This document shows positions 58,733 to 64,000 of a stretch of DNA of 64,000 nucleotides, piece by piece; position 1 is the stretch's first letter; each line of letters starts with the position of its first letter. The notes below the pieces were generated by a model, which worked only from the letters and a program-made list of their open reading frames with translations, ran no database searches and was not told the origin of the DNA. Both the position numbers and the translations under genes were made by a program. Source of the DNA: Harmonia axyridis (Eukaryota > Arthropoda > Insecta > Coleoptera > Coccinellidae); contig NC_059504.1 of the NCBI RefSeq assembly GCF_914767665.1, positions 44,299,720 to 44,363,719 on the forward strand, written 5' to 3'.

Positions 58733-59102
58733 TACACAGGGCGATTCAATGCGATGGCCTGTCAGACATTCATGGAAAACCATGTAAAAAACTAATCCTA
58801 ATCGAGTTCTGAAAACTTGCATGTTGGGTTTTGAGACAATGATCTTCCTCCCCAAAATATTTTCAGATCTTTACATACAGTCATCAAGAAAGCCATCAAT
58901 GATGCAATAATATAATGGGTTTGTCATTTGCAATATGGAAATAGCAGTCTGTTTCCGGTATAACCGGAAGTTGTAGAGATCTGAAAATATTTCAGGGAGA
59001 AAGACCATTATCTTAAATCTCAACTTGAAAATTTTCAGCACAAAATTATGATTAATTTTCCATAAACGTCTAATAGACCTTCGTGGTGAACCAACCTGTA
59101 TA
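58733..59102. mobile_element. Solo copy of the outer palindromic MITE
   Basis: The left end reads ACACAGGGCGATTCAATGCG and the right end TGGTGAACCAACCTGTATA. Subterminal sequences (GAGACAATGATCTTCCTCCC and its inverted counterpart) pair over about 150 bp. The hairpin TTCCGGTATAACCGGAA lies at 58953-58969. Unlike the copies at 11354 and 29586 it has no inner foldback. Confidence 0.7.
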
Positions 59103-60507
59103 AATATTTTTTATTTATTTCTATGTTTACGATATTCTTCCTAAATTTTCGCTGGTTATGATCAACATGAAATTTGGCATGAAGATTAACATTATCATTT
59201 CATATATGAATGCGATATTTCATTTTGATCGAATTGGCAGTTATAAAACCAAGGCTGTCACCAGGACCGGCATACTTGATCTTTTGCCAGATCGCCAAAT
59301 TTTAAGGGCACTAAGTCAGTCAATAAAACAAGACATAATTTTCGACAAAAATATGTTTTCTTATTGAAAATACCACTCAAAAATTTCAAAACGGCAATTT
59401 TATTGAAATCCAATAGGCGCACTCAACTAGTTATGAAAATACGAATAGTTACGTTTGAATAGTTAAGAACTACGTCGTCTTTTTTCCTTAGAACACTATA
59501 TATTTAAAAAATACAAGTTGATGTAATCAACGAAATTTGACAAGATGATTTCAAGTTGAAAATACGTTTTCATATGAAATTAAAAGATGCCTAAGATGAT
59601 TAACAGAGGTTCCTTCAAATAAAATTCAGATTAATTATGCAACGCAGGGCAGCGAAATTTTATTTTGCTGTGACACCAAAATGTCGGCACCACAGAATAC
59701 AAAAATTTTAGTTGACGAATTGACAAAAACGACATCCATGTGATTTCATTAAGACCATTACAATTTCTAAAATCGGTATGTACTTGTTCAGTAGATAGAT
59801 GAAAATTAATAAATCATTTAAAAATTATCGACAAAGGATTATATTTCCACAGGTACACATATGTGAAACTAGTGAAACTTAAATTGATCCCATTCAGTTA
59901 CAAATTTGAAACAAAAGAAGAAACTAAAGATGCAAAGGCGCACCATCCATCAAAAATAGGGACACACTCTGATTGTTCTCGATTTTCTCACATAACATTA
60001 AGCCGTGATGAGCCTTCAATGCAAATAACGCATCACAGCAAAATTCATCCGTCAGACAGGAAATGCTTTCACTGAACATTTTCTTCGGAAAGTATAGTAA
60101 TTATCGGATAAATTATCATACTACATGTCTCTGATGGTTCATTCTTACGATTTACATTCGTTAATGTGGGAATTTTGCACTTAATTCGCGACAGCTCCAG
60201 TAATTCATTAAATGGAAAGTCGACTTCAATCGTTTATAAATTGTATTTGATATGTCGAAGTAGCATCGAGGCATATGGCGCGAAATGATGCTAGTTTTTC
60301 ACGTCTATTTTCCGTGATAAGTGCGATAATGTATTATAGATTGCTTGCATGTTCTAATCTCACACTGATAATATTCCGCTCATTATGTTGCAAATCCGTT
60401 CATTCTACTTTAACTTGTAGAACAAAATTGTGGGGGAATTTCTCAGTTCAACACAGCTTGGATGGTTTTATTCCATTATTATAATGTTGGTACTCGCAAC
60501 TTTCTAT
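59103..60507. other. Unassigned; possible zinc-finger pseudogene scrap
   Basis: At 59850-60075 an acceptor-like TATATTTCCACAG is followed by an open frame ending HSKIHPSDRKCFH. Its H-x-I-H and C/H spacing faintly resembles C2H2 finger arrays with lost cysteines. The rest is unassigned. Confidence 0.25.
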
Positions 60508-61268
60508 CGCGAAAACCTAACACCTCGATTTCCCGAAGTGAAAAGGACAACAACTTTTCCGCTTTTTTCATCCCACTCCAAAACGGGGTTGAGCACAATC
60601 CCTTGATTTTGAATAGGGATCAGAAGTGTTGCGATAACTAATTTTGAAGATAGTATTGAGTACTATCTGAACTTAAAATTTTGCTTCAAAATATCCATCG
60701 ATAATGAAATAACAGCGAAAAAAGTGAAAGAGGAAATGTGGAATTTATCTCTAGATTATTATTCGTATCCGACACATTTTGAAGGTGTTTAGTAGTAATT
60801 TCAGATAAAATTATCGTTCCGAAGATTTAATTCAATGGTGAGGAATATCAGTCACAAGGAAAAGTCGTATACAATTTATTCAATGGCAACGTTTCTGAGC
60901 ATTTAGCTCCTTCTCCTAACCTAACCTAACCTGAAGGAGCTAAATGCTCAGAAACGTTGCCATTGAATAAATTGTATACAACTGTTCCTTGTGACTGATA
61001 TTCCTCACCATTGTTTAGTAGTAAGAACATTTTCACTATTTTTATCTATCATTTCATTATCGATGAAAATTTTGAAGCAAAATTCCAGGATCAGATACTA
61101 CTCGATAAAATCTTCAAAATGAGGTATCACAGTACCCCTCATCACCATGCAAAATCAAGAGGTTGTACTCATCCCCGTTTGGGGGTTGTAGTTAAGGGGA
61201 TGCGAAGCACGGAAAAGTTGTTCCCCTGGAATCTGAAACTGGCGAATCTTGGTGTTAAGTTTTCGCTG
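60508..61268. mobile_element. Diverged foldback element
   Basis: The outer arms CGCGAAAACCTAACACC and GGTGTTAAGTTTTCGC begin an imperfect inverted repeat of about 230 bp per side, including AAAATTTTGCTTCAAAAT and its counterpart. The middle is occupied by a separate younger hairpin (60833-61013). Confidence 0.65.
60799..61013. mobile_element. Hairpin insertion with telomere-repeat loop
   Basis: Arms 60833-60912 and 60934-61013 are 80 bp each with two mismatches by eye. The 21-nt loop contains (CCTAA)3CCT at 60915-60932, the complement of the insect telomere repeat TTAGG. The 13-bp sequence TGTTTAGTAGTAA occurs on both sides (60786-60798 and 61012-61024), which looks like a target duplication. 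Confidence 0.7.
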
Positions 61269-62756
61269 GACCTATATATACAGAAAAAAGTTGTGCCAAC
61301 CAACATTTTTTTAATGATATTTATGGAAATATATCATTAATTCCAATGGAAATTCAGTGAATTAGACAAAAAATTGTATAATCCTTGCCCCAAAGATTCA
61401 TTCTAAGACTCGTTCAGTTTTGAACTTGTGGAATAATATCAATATCCAATATAATTTAATTTGTAAATGATGGATCAATAAAACTTTATTATTATTAATA
61501 TTATTATTAATGCCTTCTGTACTTTTAATATGAATAACTCTTCTACCCAGAGATATAAATTTTCCGAGAATTTTTCATTTTGCCCGAAGAATATATTCGA
61601 AATTTAGATCAGTTGAATGAATAAATAACTAATCTATTCCAAGATATTTTTTTAAATATCATTGGAGCTATGTTTGCCTCCTCTGAAAAGGTCTTAATTA
61701 TGAGGTTATATTATACGGAATTTCTAGCAAATATGAATAGTTTATGAATATAGCAATCATTTTACTTAATGGTCTATTTTCTTTGTTCAAATCCCATGGC
61801 ATAATATTCAATTTTTTCAGGTGAGCCGAAATATTCTGTGAGAAAAGAGGAAACGATGAAACAATCGCATTGTTCCTATTTTTGTATTGAACCCATTTCA
61901 AAACTATATATTTCATAGAAGCCACATTTTCATCCGAAACCATTATAAAACTCCAGTGAAGAAGAATATGACTCAATTAATAAAATATATGCAATTTGCC
62001 GAAAAAATCTTGCTTGAAGGGATTCACAAAATTGTTTTAGCCTTAAAATTGATAGAACTGTTCTTTATACTCACGCGGAGTTTCATCGTCATCAGACAGT
62101 TAATTTGTTTTCGGTAGACCAGTAGACGAAAATATCGCATCAACAATCTTCAATTTTGGTTTTTGAAACTCGATAGTTATTTTTGGCCAAAACTGAAAGA
62201 CGACCTCATTACCGGCCGATCTTTCCAAAACTCAAATTTCAACTCCCGATCATTTCGTTTTCAGTTGATAATGAGAAATTGCAGTTCGTGACGATTACTA
62301 AAGCCGATTCTCAGTTATTTATAATACTAATGAAGAAGCCATCAATATTCTTCTACGAGGTGAAAATTTACAAAACAAGCCACGAAGTGTCTTGTTATAG
62401 TTAAGTGATTTTTACATAAAAAAATCTTGATTGTCAGAACTGTTTTGTATTTCACAAATTTGACAGTTAATAGATAAATCCGTGACAGGAGAGTTCCGAT
62501 TTCCAACACTTAATAATAAGAAATATCGGTGTGAAACTGAGATATTCCTACTCGATTTTGTTCCAAAAGGTATGGCAGTATGAACGTATTTATTAATTAG
62601 AGAAAATAAATGTTCTATTCATAGAGGACCCTCAAGCATTTCGTTGTTGGGTAAACAATTAACGTATTGTGGACTGTGGTGATTGAACATAGTTACAGAG
62701 CCTTCATACAACACAATCAATTCTGGTTGTGCACAAGCTTATCAGAGGCACTGAAG
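61269..62756. other. Unassigned AT-rich sequence
   Basis: No gene, repeat end or RNA recognised. A short (TTA)n run lies at about 61485-61512. Confidence 0.35.
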
Positions 62757-62919
62757 CAGTGGCGGCGCCAGCGTGGCCAAGGGGGGATCAAAGTTAAGCG
62801 AAATTATAGTTCTGCTAATCTTGTAATTATTTTAGCCTTAGTATGTTAAATTTGAAGGGGAGCCAGCAGAATTTTAGGGGGGGGGCTGGGCCCCTCTGGC
62901 CCTTCTAGCGTCGCCACTG
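62757..62919. mobile_element. hAT-type MITE
   Basis: The ends CAGTGGCGGCGCC and CGTCGCCACTG are inverted repeats. The flanks CACTGAAG and CTCTGAAG match at seven of eight positions, as for an 8-bp hAT duplication. It is 163 bp long with a G-run of nine near the right end and no coding capacity. Confidence 0.8.
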
Positions 62920-63329
62920 CTCTGAAGCCGAGGAGTGTAAGAGTCGAAAACATCAAGCATACGAAAAATAAGTGGATTCTTGTTAAAATTATCAGAAAGA
63001 TGCTCTACTTTGCCAACCTTAGGGAAGACAGACTGAATTTGGATGAATAATACTTATTTTGTGATTCATTGAAACAATCTCAATAGTAGGCAGTAGGTAC
63101 CTTCAACATAATTACCAATAAAAAGTGGTAATAATAATCGGTAGCAGAGCTGCCATAAGAAATATCCTATGGAGTATTATGCATTACTCTTGTTTGATTT
63201 GCCATTTAACATAGTTTGAAAAACGAATGTCTTTGTACGTTCTCGACTTTCCCGATTTGTCGACCTTGACTTAATGACGAGAAAACACCTCAGATATTAA
63301 TCATGAAAAATTATCCGATGTGTTAAATG

Positions 63330-63393
63330 TATAAATAGTACCGTTTTGTCATTCATTCGTTTTTGCGGTATTGGTGCATTTGAGACAACTTGA
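63330..63393 (+). promoter_or_regulatory. TATA box and possible non-coding first exon
   Basis: TATAAATAG lies at 63330-63338. An initiator-like TCATTC lies about 25 bp downstream. A donor-like CTTGA|GTGAGT follows at 63393/63394. This is a compact promoter-plus-leader arrangement for a plus-strand gene. Confidence 0.4.
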
Positions 63394-63735
63394 GTGAGTC
63401 ATCCACGATAGCACAGATCATTTCAAGACAACTACCTATTGTTGTGTCGAGATAATTGGAAATAGAAATGTTCAGTCCTGGAAGTTGCCAAACTGAAGGA
63501 AATATCTGATTTCAAGGTTTTAAGGCATGAAAGAACTTTATTATTTGTGCCCGAATCGAATTACTTGTTTTTGGGTCAATAAAGGTGTGGCAATGTATTG
63601 AATTTGATATACAGAGTGATCATTTTCGAGATAAAAGTTCGAATAATTGAATACAAGCACCTTGATAAGCCCTTACCTACCGATTGTTTTTTAAAAACCA
63701 GAACTTTCGTATCAAATCGAATTCGATTTCTAGAC

Positions 63736-63846
63736 ATGTCAGGTAACGACAAAGAAGCAGAAACTCCTGTTCTTCAATTATCAAGTCAATTACCTCCAAA
63801 CCATGACAAAGCCGTTCCTTTGTTTCAATCGTTGCAAGGTGCATAA
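63736..63846 (+). CDS. Small possible start exon, plus strand
   Basis: The frame starts MSGNDKEAETPVLQLSSQLP and reads on to FQSLQGA and a stop, 36 codons. An acceptor-like TCGATTTCTAG precedes the ATG by two bases, so it could follow the leader exon at 63360-63393. A donor-like CAAG|GTGCAT lies just before the stop, so the coding region may continue beyond the window. Composition is protein-like but no family is recognised. Confidence 0.4.
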   Translation: MSGNDKEAETPVLQLSSQLPPNHDKAVPLFQSLQGA

Positions 63847-64000
63847 AGGCTGGGCAAGCCCAACCTATTCATTTCATTACAATTTCGATTCGTTCGATTT
63901 GATTTCCATGTTGGGGGTAAATTGAAGGAAAAAGGAGAAAAAAGCTGATTTGCGCGTTTATTCCGTCCTATTAATGCCAGAAAAATAATAATTGTTTTCC

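Overview
The window looks like a stretch of an insect nuclear genome. It is AT-rich, it carries short exons with GT-AG borders separated by introns of up to about 24 kb, and it is packed with decayed mariner, Tc1, hAT, LINE and foldback elements. An interstitial run of the arthropod telomere motif (TTAGG on the minus strand) agrees with this. A beetle is plausible, but nothing in the window proves it. No rRNA, tRNA, CRISPR array or bacterial-type operon is visible.

The main host feature is a previously unlisted minus-strand gene assembled here from the raw sequence. Its first coding exon (57428-56541, 296 codons) has a strong start context, an in-frame upstream stop and a GTGAGT donor. Four more exons follow leftward: 46515-46449, 45931-45832, 37608-37474 and 13633-13456. 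Their reading phases fit together at every junction, giving 456 uninterrupted codons. The protein is basic, serine-rich and probably disordered, with repeated R-x-x-S-F motifs. I do not recognise its family. A GC-rich open stretch at 1297-1088 may be a further exon. Under this model nearly all of 13.5-57.4 kb is intron, so most mobile elements below are intronic.

The left part (0-13 kb) holds a MITE, an RT/mariner chimera, two internally deleted mariner-like elements in opposite orientation sharing one deletion junction, a head-to-tail chimera of two copies of a second mariner, an hAT-like element with a foldback element nested inside it, and a composite palindrome. The middle (13-45 kb) holds the longest copy of the mariner-like element (13976-15267), a second mariner copy (16142-17355), a DD34E Tc1 element (22674-23986), a mauritiana-type mariner split by a LINE fragment with target duplications (26677-28340), two mariner halves arranged as if by an inversion (32.2-34.9 kb), large foldbacks, and a 705-bp Tc1-like element that keeps only a helix-turn-helix reading frame. 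The right part (45-64 kb) holds a 1-kb foldback, a remnant of another DNA transposon family, the first exon and promoter side of the gene, a hairpin with a telomere-repeat loop, a small hAT MITE, and a possible TATA-driven small gene at the right edge.

All transposases seen are broken by stops, frameshifts, deletions or loss of catalytic residues. The clearest evidence of past activity in trans is that independent copies share the same inactivating lesions. The large intronic inverted repeats would fold into long double-stranded RNA if the host gene is transcribed.
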